Shown in pieces: positions 1 through 10,133 of a DNA stretch of 41,940 bases. Each line of letters begins with the position of its first letter. Within the stretch, counting starts at the first letter, position 1. The notes below the pieces were generated by a model. That model made no database searches. It was not told the DNA's origin and saw nothing but the letters and a program-made list of their open reading frames with translations. The position numbers and the translations under genes are program-made. Source of the DNA: Cercozoa sp. M6MM (Eukaryota; Endomyxa: Ascetosporea); assembly GCA_040357565.1 (NCBI GenBank), contig JBDODJ010000097.1. One strand, 5' to 3'.

Positions 1-75
1 GGGGGGTAAAGAGGGGGGTAAAGCGGGGGGGGGGTAAAGAGGGGGGTAAAGAGGGGGGCAAAGAGGGGGCAAAAC
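1..75. repeat. G-rich GGGGTAAAG array at window edge
   Basis: Seven or so imperfect copies of a unit close to GGGGGGTAAAGA, degenerating on the right into GGGGGCAAA. The same motif family forms the core of the inverted-repeat element at 8709-9137. This array probably lies in the last visible intron of the minus-strand gene to its right. Confidence 0.8.
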
Positions 76-87
76 AGGCGCAGGCAC

Positions 88-625
88 CGCTCTCCTTCTC
101 CCAGAGGTCGATGAGCGCCTCGACGAGATCCGGCGTCAGTTTCGACTGCGGCGAGCGCTGCTTGTGTTTCTTGAGCCACTCCTACCACAGACACAAGTGT
201 ACATATGGACAGGTACACATGTACACACACAGAGTAGCCGCACCTTGTCCTCGTGCAGCAAGTCGTAGCGATCGCTGTGAGTCTCGGTGCGAGCACCCGA
301 GTAGAAGCCGAAATGAATCATCTGCGGCGGCGGCTCCCACACGCGTCCGCCGCGCAGAGCCACCCAGTCCGGCGCGCCTCCTGGCGGGGGGGGGCGACCT
401 CCTTGCTCGGCTTGGGCACCATGATCTGCTGCGCGAGCTTGCGACGGTTGTGCTTGGCATCCTTGGCGCTGCTGCGCTGCCACTGCGACGGATGCACCAC
501 CTGCACACACACACATGCATATACATCCACAATATATCTGCTACAGACACACAAGCATATACGAGCTGGCACACCTCGATGGCGAGTGGCTCATTTGGCG
601 GCGGCCGTCCGGCCACGTCTTTCAT
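88..625 (-). CDS. Unknown protein, 3' end outside the window, one frameshift
   Basis: Three exons can be read on the minus strand: 625-575 (starts ATG, begins MKDVAGRPPPNEP), 500-244 and 181-88. The introns 574-501 and 243-182 have GT-AG ends and the flanking exons join in phase 0. The middle exon changes frame once. It begins VVHPSQWQRSSAKDAKHNRR and later reads PDWVALRGGRVWEPPPQM, and the switch falls in a run of nine G on the plus strand (386-394). The exon is one base short of a multiple of three, so a homopolymer sequencing error is the simplest explanation. The last exon (EWLKKHKQRS, then DLVEALIDLWEKE) appears to end at a GT near 87 and to continue beyond the window. The composition is basic and helical. 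I do not recognise the family. The start could lie further upstream. Confidence 0.45.
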
Positions 626-1081
626 TGTGCTGTCTCTGTGCGTGTCTCTGTGTGTTGATGCAGGCCTTCCGATGCGGAAACAAGTCCAACTCTACTAGCA
701 CAAGCAGCGCGCAACACGGACGAGGAAGGAAGCAACAAGCCGAGTCGCGAAACCTGTGTCAACGAGTGGCTGTGCTTGGGCGTGATTTTTGGGGTCGGGT
801 ATCTTTTCCTGCCGTATCGAGCAGGTGACCCTGTTATTGCAACACGCCTGTGGCACCGCCACTCTGCACTCGCCTAGCGCCTCTACTGGTGCCTGGGCGC
901 TATGTTTTGGTTCGGTACCAAACAGGTACAAACGGCCAAAACATTTAGAAAATTCCTTCTGGTGGTTTGTTTACTGTTCCCGGTGTCATTGTGTCTGTGC
1001 ATGCGCGTTGTTTAGTGTCCCAGTGTGTTTTTGAGGTCGATCCGTTGATAAAAAGTTGAGGCCAATTCGGTTTGGGACGAA
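626..1081. other. Divergent intergenic region
   Basis: About 450 bases between two head-to-head genes. I see no convincing exon, RNA gene or repeat here. It presumably holds both promoters, but no TATA-like or initiator element stands out. Confidence 0.5.
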
Positions 1082-1911
1082 ATGGGCGAGCTGCACTTTG
1101 AAGGTGCACTGCACAATGAAGTCTTTGACCCAGACATTTTTCGGGAGATAAGGAGGGTACAGCTTGCATGTGCGTGTTTGCCCCTCGGACAAACTATAAT
1201 GTGGAATGCTTTATCAGTTGCAACAAACCTGGCGAAACGCGAAACGCGACTTTGTGGCAGCTCGTATCCAGCAGTTGTACGAGTGCTTTAAGGGGGCTGC
1301 GTGTGTTCTTGTTTCTTGCTATTTTTGGTATGTTGGTATTGATGCAGGCGACTGCAGCTGCTGTGCAGTGCGCGCAGTGTCGAGGAACTGCGCGACAAGA
1401 CGGCCGCCAGGTCACTGGAGTTGCCTCACTTCCCGCTGTCGCTTACGGGGTGCCCACCGAACTCTTTGCTGGTGTCCCAGTGTCTGTGTGTTTGTTACTC
1501 TACGCTGTGTGTCTGTTGGTATCAGGGAGGACGGTCAGTCGCTGCCTCTGCCACAGCAGAGCAAGACCGAGTGGAAGCAGGAGAAACTTGAGTATGCGAG
1601 GTGTGCTGCCTATCTACATATTTATATAAACTATCTATCTACGATATATCTATCTCTCACTATATATATATATATATATGTATATCTCTCTCGATCGATC
1701 TATCTACTTATCCATTTATCTATCTATCTGTCTAATTACTATACAATATATATATATATATATAATAAGGTACATATATATAATAAGGTACGATGGGCAG
1801 GCACAAGAAGCAACTGGAGCTGCAGCTGCGCGATCTGATCGGCCAGGTGGCCGCTGAGTCGAACCAACTCACGTCGTTGCAGCAGCAGATTTCCTCGCTC
1901 CAACTTCGCCT

Positions 1912-1951
<40 letters not shown>

Positions 1952-2776
1952 CTGCAACAACAACAACAACAACCCACAGGCTCGGACTCGTTTGCACAGG
2001 CTGCTATGGCGGCCGACCTTGCTGCTGAGGTAGAGAACATGCGATATCCCTACCCCTACCCGCACCCTACCCTACCCGACCCCCCCCTACCCCTATGTGC
2101 ACCCGTCTGGACAGAGAGCACGTCGCGAGCAGGCCGATGCGAAGTGCCAGCAGCGACGCCAGGTGAACGCCGAGCTGCGCCGCCGACTGGCGCTGCTGTC
2201 GGCCGAGCAGGCGGCGCCGAGACGCGCGCGCGAACTCACCGGCATCTCGCAGGTGCACCTGCGTGGCACCGATCGCACCATTGCCATAACACTCGAGTAC
2301 ACTGTCTTCCCCTACCCTACCCTTCCCTTCCCCTACCCTACCCTTCCCTTCCCCTACCCTACCCTTCTTCCCTCGCCTACCCTCCTTCCCACCCTACCCT
2401 CCTTCCCTACCCCACCCTCCTCTCCTACCCTTCTCCTACCCTAGCCTTCTCCTACCCTCCCCTATTCCTTGTGTACCTGGACACAGAGGCGAGAGGTTCG
2501 AGTTCGAGTTCGCCGAGAGCAGCGACGAGCACGAGAGTCGCCGCGTCGTAGCCGTGCGCAGTGCGCGACGCGGGCTGCTCAAGCAGCTCAAGCTGCGGCA
2601 GCAGGTGGCGCATCTGTTGCAGCACACGGCCACTCTGCCCGAGGACTACCACGACGACGCCTCTCTCACCGGCCTGCCTCGGCAGGACAATGACGCCCTC
2701 TGGTAGTCTGACACTGCACCCTCGAGTGTGTGTGTGTGTGTGCTTGTGTATGTGTGCTTGTGTGTGTGCTTGTGTG

Positions 2777-2826
<50 letters not shown>

Positions 2827-3049
2827 TGTGTGTGTATGTTAGATTGTGCTGTACCTGCACAGGTGGTTCTTCTCCGAGCTGGCCAAGTCGCTCGCTCTGC
2901 ACAAGCACCAGACCGGTGCCGTCACGGCCACACACACGAACGTTAACAGCACCGGTCGTGATGAGCCTGCGCCTGCTTACGAAGGGGTTGAGTCCTCAGG
3001 CAGCAGCACGAGTACTACTATCAGCGGCCCCGTCAGTCAAGAGTACTAA
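1082..3049 (+). CDS. Coiled-coil poly-Gln protein with possible RWD-type C-terminal domain
   Basis: Eight exons join in consistent phase: 1082-1156, 1218-1300, 1348-1471, 1530-1600, 1801-2029, 2115-2303, 2494-2702 and 2863-3049, giving about 388 residues. The N-terminus starts MGELHFEGALHNE. Residues of roughly 90-200 form a long coiled coil that contains a poly-Gln tract encoded by CAA repeats (1914-1971). After a second helical stretch (RARREQADAKCQQRRQ) comes LTGISQVHLRG, then alternating beta-type strands (TIAITLEYT, RFEFEF), then a helix ending WWFFSELAKSLALH. A coiled coil followed by an LTGI-type strand pattern resembles kinetochore RWD proteins of the CENP-O/CENP-P type, but only in outline, so that is a guess. 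The acidic Ser/Thr tail ends at TAA 3049. A shorter reading frame would stop at TAG 2704; splicing at 2703 avoids it and keeps the phase. Confidence 0.62.
1601..1800 (+). repeat. AT-rich (TA)n/(ATCT)n intronic repeat
   Basis: The intron between exons 4 and 5 of the preceding gene is mostly TA and ATCT microsatellite. The acceptor chosen is the CAG ending at 1800. The earlier AG sites give the wrong phase. Confidence 0.75.
2045..2470 (+). repeat. CCCTA / CCCTTC arrays in two introns
   Basis: The introns 2030-2114 and 2304-2493 carry CCCTACCC and CCCTTCCCCTACCC tandem units. These are pyrimidine-rich on the sense strand and telomere-like (CCCTA), so the opposite strand could form G-quadruplexes. 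Confidence 0.8.
2703..2862 (+). repeat. (TG)n microsatellite intron
   Basis: This intron begins GTAGTC and ends CTGCACAG, with a long interrupted TG run in between. It separates the two last exons of the coiled-coil gene. Confidence 0.8.
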
Positions 3050-3477
3050 CCGTGCCGTACGTGCACTAGGACATTGGCTGTCCGTGTATCAGTATGCATG
3101 TGCGTCGATGAACTAGATGGTGCAGGGAACTGCATCTGTGCTGGTACCCCTGCTTGCAGAAGGCGGCAGCCTTCCTTGACTTTGTTTCCAGAGCCATTCC
3201 CCTTCAGGAAACCAACTTATATGATAAACTGACCTTGCCCGTTGCGGATCGCTCCTGCAAGGCAGGACGCAATGCCTTGCGCGGACTATGGTCTCTTGAT
3301 CAAAGAAGCTCCGCCTTTGCCGGGTCCGTCTCGAGTAAATTGAGTACGAATCTGTGTTTACTATTTGGAACTGATACAGAACACGTAGTCGGTTTACACT
3401 ACAGACAAGTTGATTGAAGCTTTGAAGTTGGGTGGAGGGGCATGTGGCTACTGCAATCGAACCGAGTTCAGCACAGT
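3050..3477. other. Tail-to-tail intergenic region
   Basis: About 430 bases between the stop codons of two convergent genes. Several open frames cross it but none shows splice-consistent continuation or a recognisable motif. It probably holds the two 3' UTRs. Confidence 0.45.
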
Positions 3478-4213
3478 TCAATTGCAGCTGCCCTCGAAGG
3501 ACTCGATGATTTCAAACTCTTCCAGGCTAACGTAGACGTCGAAGCTGCCGTCGTCCTTGACAGTTTGCGTCGACGCGGTCAAGGTGCGAGACGCTTCAAC
3601 CTGCTCCTCCTCTTGGGTCGACTCTTCGGTGTCACTCGTCTGTGTACTCGCCTCGGAGAGAGTTGCTTCCTGGGCCCTTTGGTACGGCTACAGTATGATC
3701 TGTAGAGGTTAAAGCTGTACTTTTCCACTTGTAGTGCATCCACGATGTCACACAAGGCGTCGACGTCCTCTTGTAGCAGCGTGAGCGTACGAGCTTGGTC
3801 TGAGCAGTGACATATAATTTAAGTTTATATATATGTACATCAATATTAATATTCGCACTCAAAGGGTGGGAGATACCCATGTCGTTGGTTCGCAGAGCGG
3901 TCAGTGTCTGACGGAGCGATCGCAGCTTTGCTTTCGTGCGGGCGTTTTGTTCGATCTCTCGGTGAGCACGCGAGGCCTGCAGCAGCACTTCATCGATACT
4001 CTATCCAATGCAACACATGTATTGAACAGTGAGTCTTACAGCAAGGAGCGCCAGGCGGACAGACGGATCCTCCGCGTAGTCAATGCTGCACTCACATGTA
4101 CACCCGCCAATCAGTAGCGAAGAGGATACAACATTGGTCGACTCGTAAACTTAATTTACGGGCGGTGTCCGTCGTCCGAAGTGACATCGACACGGACCCC
4201 GCTTTCGCTGTCC

Positions 4214-4287
<74 letters not shown>

Positions 4288-4969
4288 CACGCACACACAC
4301 ACACACACACATCATGCATAGACACCCCAACTGTTTAAAGGGAACTGTACAGTAGAGCAGTCACGAGCATGATATTGTCGTTGAGCGCTGCCAGGTGAAG
4401 GGCAGTGTCACCGCTCCGAGACAGCACGAGCGTGTCCAACGAGAACTCGCGGTTACCTTCTGCCCGAAACGCGTAGTTTAGACAAATGTTTATCCCCCCT
4501 TACCCCCCTACCCCCCTGGGACCCTACCTGAACAAGCAGCAGTGTTGCTCGCGCCTAAGCAATGCGCTCGCACGTACGCATCGTCGCCTCCAAGTGCTAA
4601 GTCACGCCAGCAACATATCATATATATGAACTACAGTACGAAACGACAATTCGGAAGGAGAGAACCTGTGCCGAATCGAGCCAACAGGTAGTGAGCCAAC
4701 TCCGAGAGATCGAGATCGCAGGCTGAGCATTGTCGACAGGCATTGGAAGCCACATACCACACGCATACGTTTACCATCCACAACGAGCGAGACGACAGCG
4801 CGTAGAACGTGTTCGTATTCTGGCAGCCGAAGCTTTTTCTAATCGTATACAACAGTGCCCCTACAGTACAGATAGATATAGGGCGATAGCGGAGCGTTGT
4901 ATTTATACTTGGTCATTGACGCGCGAGCGAAGGTCCCACTCGTAACGACTGCATGCAAAAGCAACCGTC

Positions 4970-5014
<45 letters not shown>

Positions 5015-5114
5015 NNNNNNNNNNNNNNNNNNNNNNNNNNNNNNNNNNNNNNNNNNNNNNNNNNNNNNNNNNNNNNNNNNNNNNNNNNNNNNNNNNNNNN
5101 NNNNNNNNNNNNNN

Positions 5115-5161
<47 letters not shown>

Positions 5162-5830
5162 AGTACCGTTCTAGATTGAGAGCTTTGTCGAGGATCGCAG
5201 ACACCTCCGAGATATCCGAGCGTGCCTGAATTATAGTATCGATTTATAGTGTATTTTCAAACTTGGTCTACGGAGACTTCGACACACATATACCTTCCAC
5301 AAGGAGACGGCGAGGGCGCTGTCATCGCCGAGTGCGACCGCTTTATCTCTAGTTACAGTGATCAAATGCACCCCATCCCCCGATGGACCCTTGTACCCTT
5401 TTATAACTGAAACCAAAAAAGTTGAATTACTTGTCGCGCTTGAGACCTGCGGTGTCGTTCCCGGCGTCACTCACTTCAACTGGTACATAAAGAATTCCAA
5501 ACAACACGCGCGGCACAGTGCTGTACGATACAAGACGCTTACACAGATGAGGAAGCAATGGCGTTTCTCTGGGAGGGAAAAGGCAAACTGAAAATCATTC
5601 GTGTCCACACCCTTCTCAGTTAGTTTGAGGAAAGCGTGTGATATCTTACAGGTCACTCCACATGGTGTTTTTTCGCATAACGTGCGTAGGGGTATGCCAG
5701 TCTAAAGCCCATAAGTCTCACTTCTTATGCCCCCAGTGGCTCTCAGGCGAGCTGCAGGCGCGCGCCAGTTTGAGCAGTATTTCGCAAGTCCGAGTGCACA
5801 GCGAGCTCAACAGCTATTTGGCAAGACAGT
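3478..5830 (-). CDS. Ankyrin-repeat / coiled-coil protein with TQT motifs
   Basis: Minus-strand exons that join in phase are 5520-5475, 5389-5294, 5225-5167, 4948-4909, 4838-4775, 4722-4666, 4596-4528, 4459-4351, 4207-4160, 4085-4040, 4000-3877, 3799-3729 and 3669-3478. Across 4459-4040 the protein reads as an ankyrin unit (GDTALHLAALNDN, then VTALLESGVRVDV, then GHRPIDYAED). It is followed by a coiled coil (EVLLQASRAHREIEQNA). The acidic C-terminus carries two ASTQT motifs and ends at TGA 3480-3478. Upstream helices (VLRAVVSLVVDACDLDLSEL) may be degenerate ankyrin units. The exon 5520-5475 starts in phase 2. A candidate exon before it lies near 5550, and further helical sequence (CEILLKLARACSS, about 5830-5715) ends at a strong GTGAGA donor, but those first junctions are not solved and the true start is unknown. 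Two exons flank an assembly gap inside an (AC)n intron. Confidence 0.65.
4217..4312. repeat. (AC)n microsatellite
   Basis: Nearly pure AC dinucleotide run of about 95 bases, inside an intron of the minus-strand ankyrin gene, where it reads GT on the sense strand. Confidence 0.95.
4970..5159. repeat. (AC)n microsatellite with 100-N gap
   Basis: AC runs on both sides of a 100-base N block (5015-5114). The repeat lies inside intron 5166-4949 of the ankyrin gene, so its true length is unknown. Confidence 0.95.
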
Positions 5831-6051
5831 TTGCTTATTGTGGAAGGCAAACCACACCGAGCAGGTCCAGAGGCAAACCAACACGAACACCGAGTACCGG
5901 TTTGGCGAACTGCCTGACAGAACCAGAGATTCGCGACTGGTTAATAGTGGTCCAACGAACAGAAACGCCAAGGCTCCGAGTTGCACTAAGGACAGACTCA
6001 GTTGCCCTGAATCTTGTTTTAAACAGAAATCGATATTGAAAAACAAAACAA

Positions 6052-6612
6052 ATGTCGAGCATGAGTTTTGGTGATCTGCGATCGCTTTTTCGTGTTTCCT
6101 CGCTGAGGACCGCCCTGCATATCCCTGGTGCCCCAAAAGTGCAGCTGAGCAGTTTGATCACCTCGTACCCTTTTTCTGAAGGTAGTGCTGTTCCCTGATT
6201 TGTTTTTGTTTTTTGTGCTCGACACTGCTCCTGCACAGGATGCGGTCGGGAGATTCCGACGTGTATCGGCGTCTGCACGATGACACGCAAGTGCAAGCGC
6301 AGGTGGTCGATGACTACTACGCGTCGGTACCGAGTGATCTAATTGTGTTGTGTACGTGCGGATGAAGGAGACATGCTTTTCTAACAATGCAATGCAGATC
6401 CCGTTCAAGCCGGTTGTCAGCGGCTGGATCGCCATTGTTGGCGCGTGTCTTGCTGGTATCCAATGAGCTGGGACTAGTCTACTGTTTGTTTCGAATGTGT
6501 GAACACGTGGATGAGCAGTCGGACACCTGGTGCTGTTGTTCCTCGACTTTGAAGTGTCGGACGCACACCGCTTCGTTGTACGTTTTATAAATGCTGCGTT
6601 GAGCTATGCAAG

Positions 6613-6663
<51 letters not shown>

Positions 6664-7584
6664 CACACGCACACACAGTGTTGTGTGTTTTAGGGACTGT
6701 GTGCTGTGCACCTCCTGCTGGTGACGCTCGTTATTGTCGCTGTTCGCACCGAGCGCGGTCAATTCCTTCCGCGCGGATACATGGACGTACGGTCATTCTC
6801 ATGACCAGTTAGTGCGTGAGGGAGTGAGTGTTTGATGAATTCTGTGTGTGTACAGTTGTATCGAGGAACCGGTGCATGCTCGGCGATCCCGCTTTTCGCG
6901 TGTGCTGTTTCACTGGTTAGTTTCGCTGAGACCATTTGACCTTTCGACAAGTGTTGTGTGTTTGCGTTGTTGTGTACAAGTCGCTTTGTATGTGTGGCAG
7001 GGCACGACGTGCCTGTCGACAGCGTACGAGTTTCCTCGAACAGAGGAGAAACGTCACTCGACGCTGATTGCCGTGCAGGTTCGTTCTTTGCCTCTTGTCT
7101 GTGGCTTGTTGCAGCCTTGTTGCACATGCTTCCTCCCTGCCGTTTGTCTGACAGTCGATGTGCGACCTGGTGGCTTTCGTCGCCTTCTGCGTGCTGGCTC
7201 ATCGATGCGTAGTTCCTCCCTTTCCTTCTTCCCTTTCCTTCTTCCCTTTCCTTCTTCCCTTTCCTTCTTCCCTTTCCTTCTTCCGTTTCTTTCTTCCCTT
7301 TCTTCCTTCCCTTTCTTCTTCGCTTTCCTTCTGGTATCACTTTGTCTGTATGTCTGGATGCGTTTGTTCAGTTCTCGCACAATCGTCAGCGACCGCTGCC
7401 GGATGCTGTGTACCGACTGACCCACGGAGGCGGGTAATCCCGTTTACTCTCCGATCTATTAATATGTAGACGTGCTTGTGTGTGCTTGTTCACCTGCAGC
7501 GAGCAAAGCGGCGAGCAGGACGGTGAAGAGCGCCGTCTGCTGCGACGACAGGTCTCTTTGACTGCTGCTGCCAGATGCCTCTGC

Positions 7585-7632
<48 letters not shown>

Positions 7633-7642
7633 NNNNNNNNNN

Positions 7643-7690
<48 letters not shown>

Positions 7691-8502
7691 ACGTGTTGTT
7701 GTTGCGCAGGCCCACGTGATCGTGTTTCTGGACGACCAAGTGCGTCGCCTGCACCGCGAGGTCGTGCGTCTGCAGCACGTACTCCTTTGCCTCCTGTCCG
7801 TATTCACACCTATCCATATAAATAATGCATGCAATGTCCGCAGGGTGCTAGCACCTCGGCAAGCATCGCAGAGAGCGATGCTGACGACCTGGAGAAGCAG
7901 CAGGTCTCCTGCACACACACGCACACGCACACACACCTGCAGGCTTTTCATGTTTATTTGTGTGTACAGACGGAAGAGAGCAGCATGAAGTTGCGCGAGT
8001 TGCAGGACTCGCTGGCTGGCAAGACGCGTCAGGTGGGCGTGTTCCTGCCACCCCTGTTGTGTGGTGGTCGATGCAGATGCATAAGTGTGCCTTGTGTGCA
8101 GATTGCGGCACTGGCGCAACTGCGTTCGGAGCAGCAAAAGGAGATCGACGACCTCACTGCCTCCAATGCCGAGGTGCGCTTCCCTCTGTCTTCATGTGGT
8201 ACCATTACTGTGTGGTCCGGTGCAGCTCAAACAGCAGCAGCAAGAGCTGCGCATCATGCTGGACGCCGAGCGACAAGCCAACGCCGAGGCACAGGTCCTC
8301 CTGGCTGGTCTCGATGAGCAGTTTGGACACGGCGTCGTGCAGGACCAGGTGCCTTTTTTCAACACCTTCTCTCTGCCCTGTGTACACACTGGGTTCTTCT
8401 TGTTTTCCGCAGGCATCCGAAGCGACAAGTTTCAACTCGACCGGCCCGATCTTTGGCAGGTCCGGCGGTAGCACGCCCCACACGCCTCACACGCCGTCCT
8501 AG
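6052..8502 (+). CDS. Four-TM membrane protein with C-terminal coiled coil
   Basis: Fifteen exons agree in phase: 6052-6164, 6239-6344, 6398-6455, 6519-6577, 6694-6786, 6856-6915, 7001-7078, 7155-7208, 7504-7551, 7710-7799, 7844-7903, 7970-8032, 8102-8173, 8226-8348 and 8413-8502 (about 388 residues). After a polar N-terminus come four hydrophobic segments: VVSGWIAIVGACLAVGHLVL, LCAVHLLLVTLVIVAV, GACSAIPLFACAVSL and CDLVAFVAFCVLA. The tail is a long coiled coil (QVRRLHREVVRLQ; ALAQLRSEQQKEIDDL; LKQQQQELRIML) ending in a Ser/Thr/Pro tail, TPHTPHTPS. From the fifth exon on, every intron is phase 0. The topology recalls tetraspan MARVEL-type proteins or other 4-TM proteins with coiled-coil tails, but no family motif is visible, and the S4-type Arg ladder of proton channels is absent. 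Exon 7504 uses a weak acceptor (GCGAG), so that junction is the least certain. Confidence 0.62.
6615..6677. repeat. (AC)n microsatellite
   Basis: AC repeat with GC interruptions inside the intron 6578-6693 of the four-TM gene. Confidence 0.95.
7213..7330 (+). repeat. Pyrimidine (CCTTTCCTTCTTC)n array
   Basis: Tandem CTTTCCTTCTTCC units within the intron 7209-7503 of the four-TM gene. Confidence 0.9.
7587..7689. repeat. (TG)n microsatellite with short N gap
   Basis: TG dinucleotide run with ten N at 7633-7642, inside the intron 7552-7709. Confidence 0.95.
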
Positions 8503-8708
8503 CAGAGCCTACGATTGTCTGCCGCGCCACCAGACGAGAGTGTACATGTACATCGATGCACACCCCAGCCGAACCAACGCACGCGACGTCCGTCAGACGA
8601 GATCTAAAGATTACTTGCGGTGCGGTGCAGCTCGCGATCAGTTACCGGTTTGTTGTTCGCGTTCGGTATACCAATGGAATGATACTACGCTCCGCTACAC
8701 ATATAACT
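8503..8708. other. Region between four-TM gene and repeat element
   Basis: Probable 3' UTR of the four-TM gene and flank of the inverted-repeat element. No gene is visible. Confidence 0.5.
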
Positions 8709-9137
8709 GGGTATGGCGGGGCGGGGGGGGGGGGGGGTTTGAGGCAAAATCAGAACCCCCCCAAATACCGCACTCAAACTACAGTACTCTTATTAGATGT
8801 ACGGCGGTAAAGGGGGGTTTGGGAGCAAAGGGGGTTAGGGGTAAAGCGGGTTAGGGGTAAAGGGGTTAGGGGGTAATGGGAGGTAAAGGGGATTAGGGGT
8901 AAACGAAAGGGGGTNNNNNNNNNNNNNNNNNNNNNNNNNNNNNNNNNNNNNNNNNNNNNNNNNNNNNNNNNNNNNNNNNNNNNNNNNNNNNNNNNNNNNN
9001 NNNNNNNNNNNNNNAGGGGGTAATGGGAGGTAAAGGGGATTAGGGGTAAACGAAAGGGGGTAAAGGGGGTAAAGGGGGTAAAGGGGGTAAAATGGGGATT
9101 TGATTCTTATTTTGCCTTAAAAAACCCCGCCATACCC
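8709..9137. mobile_element. Terminal-inverted-repeat element with G-rich core (MITE-like)
   Basis: The left end reads GGGTATGGCGGGG (8709-8721) and the right end reads CCCCGCCATACCC (9125-9137), an exact 13-base inverted repeat. Inside each end a second matching block appears: AGGCAAAATCAGAA on the left (about 8742-8755) and TTCTTATTTTGCCT on the right (about 9104-9117), which match in inverted orientation with one change. The core consists of degenerate GGGGTTA/GGGGTAAA units plus a 100-N gap (8915-9014). There is no reading frame for a transposase, so the element would be non-autonomous. No clear target-site duplication is seen next to the ends. A simple hairpin-prone satellite is the alternative. 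Confidence 0.6.
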
Positions 9138-9484
9138 CATACAACGCATCTGCGCCGCGCTGGCGGGCGTTCCGTAGAAAGCGGCATTCGATTCACTTCT
9201 ACTGTACGTATACCGGCTATCAGTGTTGTTCGGCCAATGATATTGAACCCACAAAGGTACCTGACGTACGGCTATCAGTGCACTAAAGCAAAGCTTACAG
9301 TAGTGCTGTAGTCGGTTGTTGATGTTTCTTTTTAGTTTGTTCTGGTCGAGCCTGACGAGCTGCCGTGCTTAACGTTGAGTCGTTTTGACAACACAGTCTG
9401 TATTGCGTATTTCCTTGCATTAGAGGGAAAGTCTTCAGTTTACGTCGCGTTATTCCTCGTCTTCAATCCAGTTGCCATGGATCA
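9138..9484. other. Intergenic, nothing recognised
   Basis: About 350 bases between the repeat element and the stop of the minus-strand coiled-coil gene. I see no exon, RNA gene or repeat. Confidence 0.5.
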
Positions 9485-9972
9485 TCAAAAGGGTCGATGC
9501 ACAGTTGCTGCCGAAGCAGTGCCGAAATTTGCGTGATAGGCATGTGCGAGGCCTACAGTGTAATTATAAGTACATCTTCGCACAGACACACAAAATTCAC
9601 CTTGGTTCCAGAGCTTGTTGATGAGTCTAAATGTGCGATCCGCAAAAAGCGATTCGTCAGTGAACTGCCAATGCATACAGTGCTCCCGGATATCGAACGC
9701 TCCCCGTGGAAAGAACCAAAATACCGAGTGGAGCGCGTTGAATGGGTTGCCGTTCGTCTCTTGCTGGTTGCAGCGTTGTCGCCATGCGGCAGTTGGTCCC
9801 ATCAGTCTGTGTTTGTCTGCCGTGACTTCGCCAAGGCAGGTTCTACCGCGTGCAGCAAGTTTCTCTAGCCTTTCGGAACGCTGCCGTTCGAGTTCTTCGT
9901 GAGCTTGGCGAGCAGCATCGACTTGTTTCTGTCGTTCCGCATCAACTCGTTGTCGCTCAGCAACCTTTTCTT
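9485..9972 (-). CDS. Coiled-coil protein, N-terminus not located
   Basis: Two exons are clear on the minus strand: 9972-9601 and 9552-9485, joined in phase 1 across a 48-nt intron (GTGAAT...TGTAG). The larger exon opens with a charged coiled coil (KVAERQRVDAERQKQVDAAR, then EELERQRSERLEKLAARG) and continues into a less repetitive region (FNALHSVFWFFPRGAF; CMHWQFTDESLFADRTF; INKLWNQ) that looks like a folded domain. The protein ends at TGA 9487-9485. The first exon must lie upstream: this exon starts after a CAG acceptor and needs one base from a preceding exon. A strong GTGAGT donor lies at about 10090 on the minus strand, overlapping the 5' end of the plus-strand ligase gene, but its frame does not fit. 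I do not recognise the family. Confidence 0.55.
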
Positions 9973-10133
9973 CTGGTCAAAACTTCCGCGCGGATGGCGG
10001 AATATATGAAACGATCGCGCTAGGTTATTCGACTAGAGGTGTAAACGAGTTCAACACGAGTCTTGGTGTTCGTGCAACTTAACTCACCTCAGTGGAATCA
10101 CGGTTGCGCCTTGCAACTCAGTTTGGGAGAGCG

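Noticed and set aside
1..75. Chromosome end (telomere) at the left edge
   Set aside because: The motif is degenerate, occurs inside introns elsewhere, and coding exons run into it.
3230..3330. tRNA-like G/C-rich palindromic stretch
   Set aside because: No cloverleaf with matching arms or conserved T-loop could be drawn. I found no convincing tRNA or rRNA gene in the window.
4970..5159. Open frames of Thr-His or Val-Cys repeats through AC/TG runs here and elsewhere
   Set aside because: They are only dinucleotide repeats read as codons and have no start or domain context.
5638..6074. Plus-strand open frames before the four-TM gene
   Set aside because: No splice-consistent continuation. The minus strand of the same stretch shows a helical exon ending at a GTGAGA donor.
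8865..9060. Collapsed tandem duplication around the 100-N gap
   Set aside because: The same 40-base string flanks the gap, but this may be a scaffolding artefact, so it is not counted as biological.
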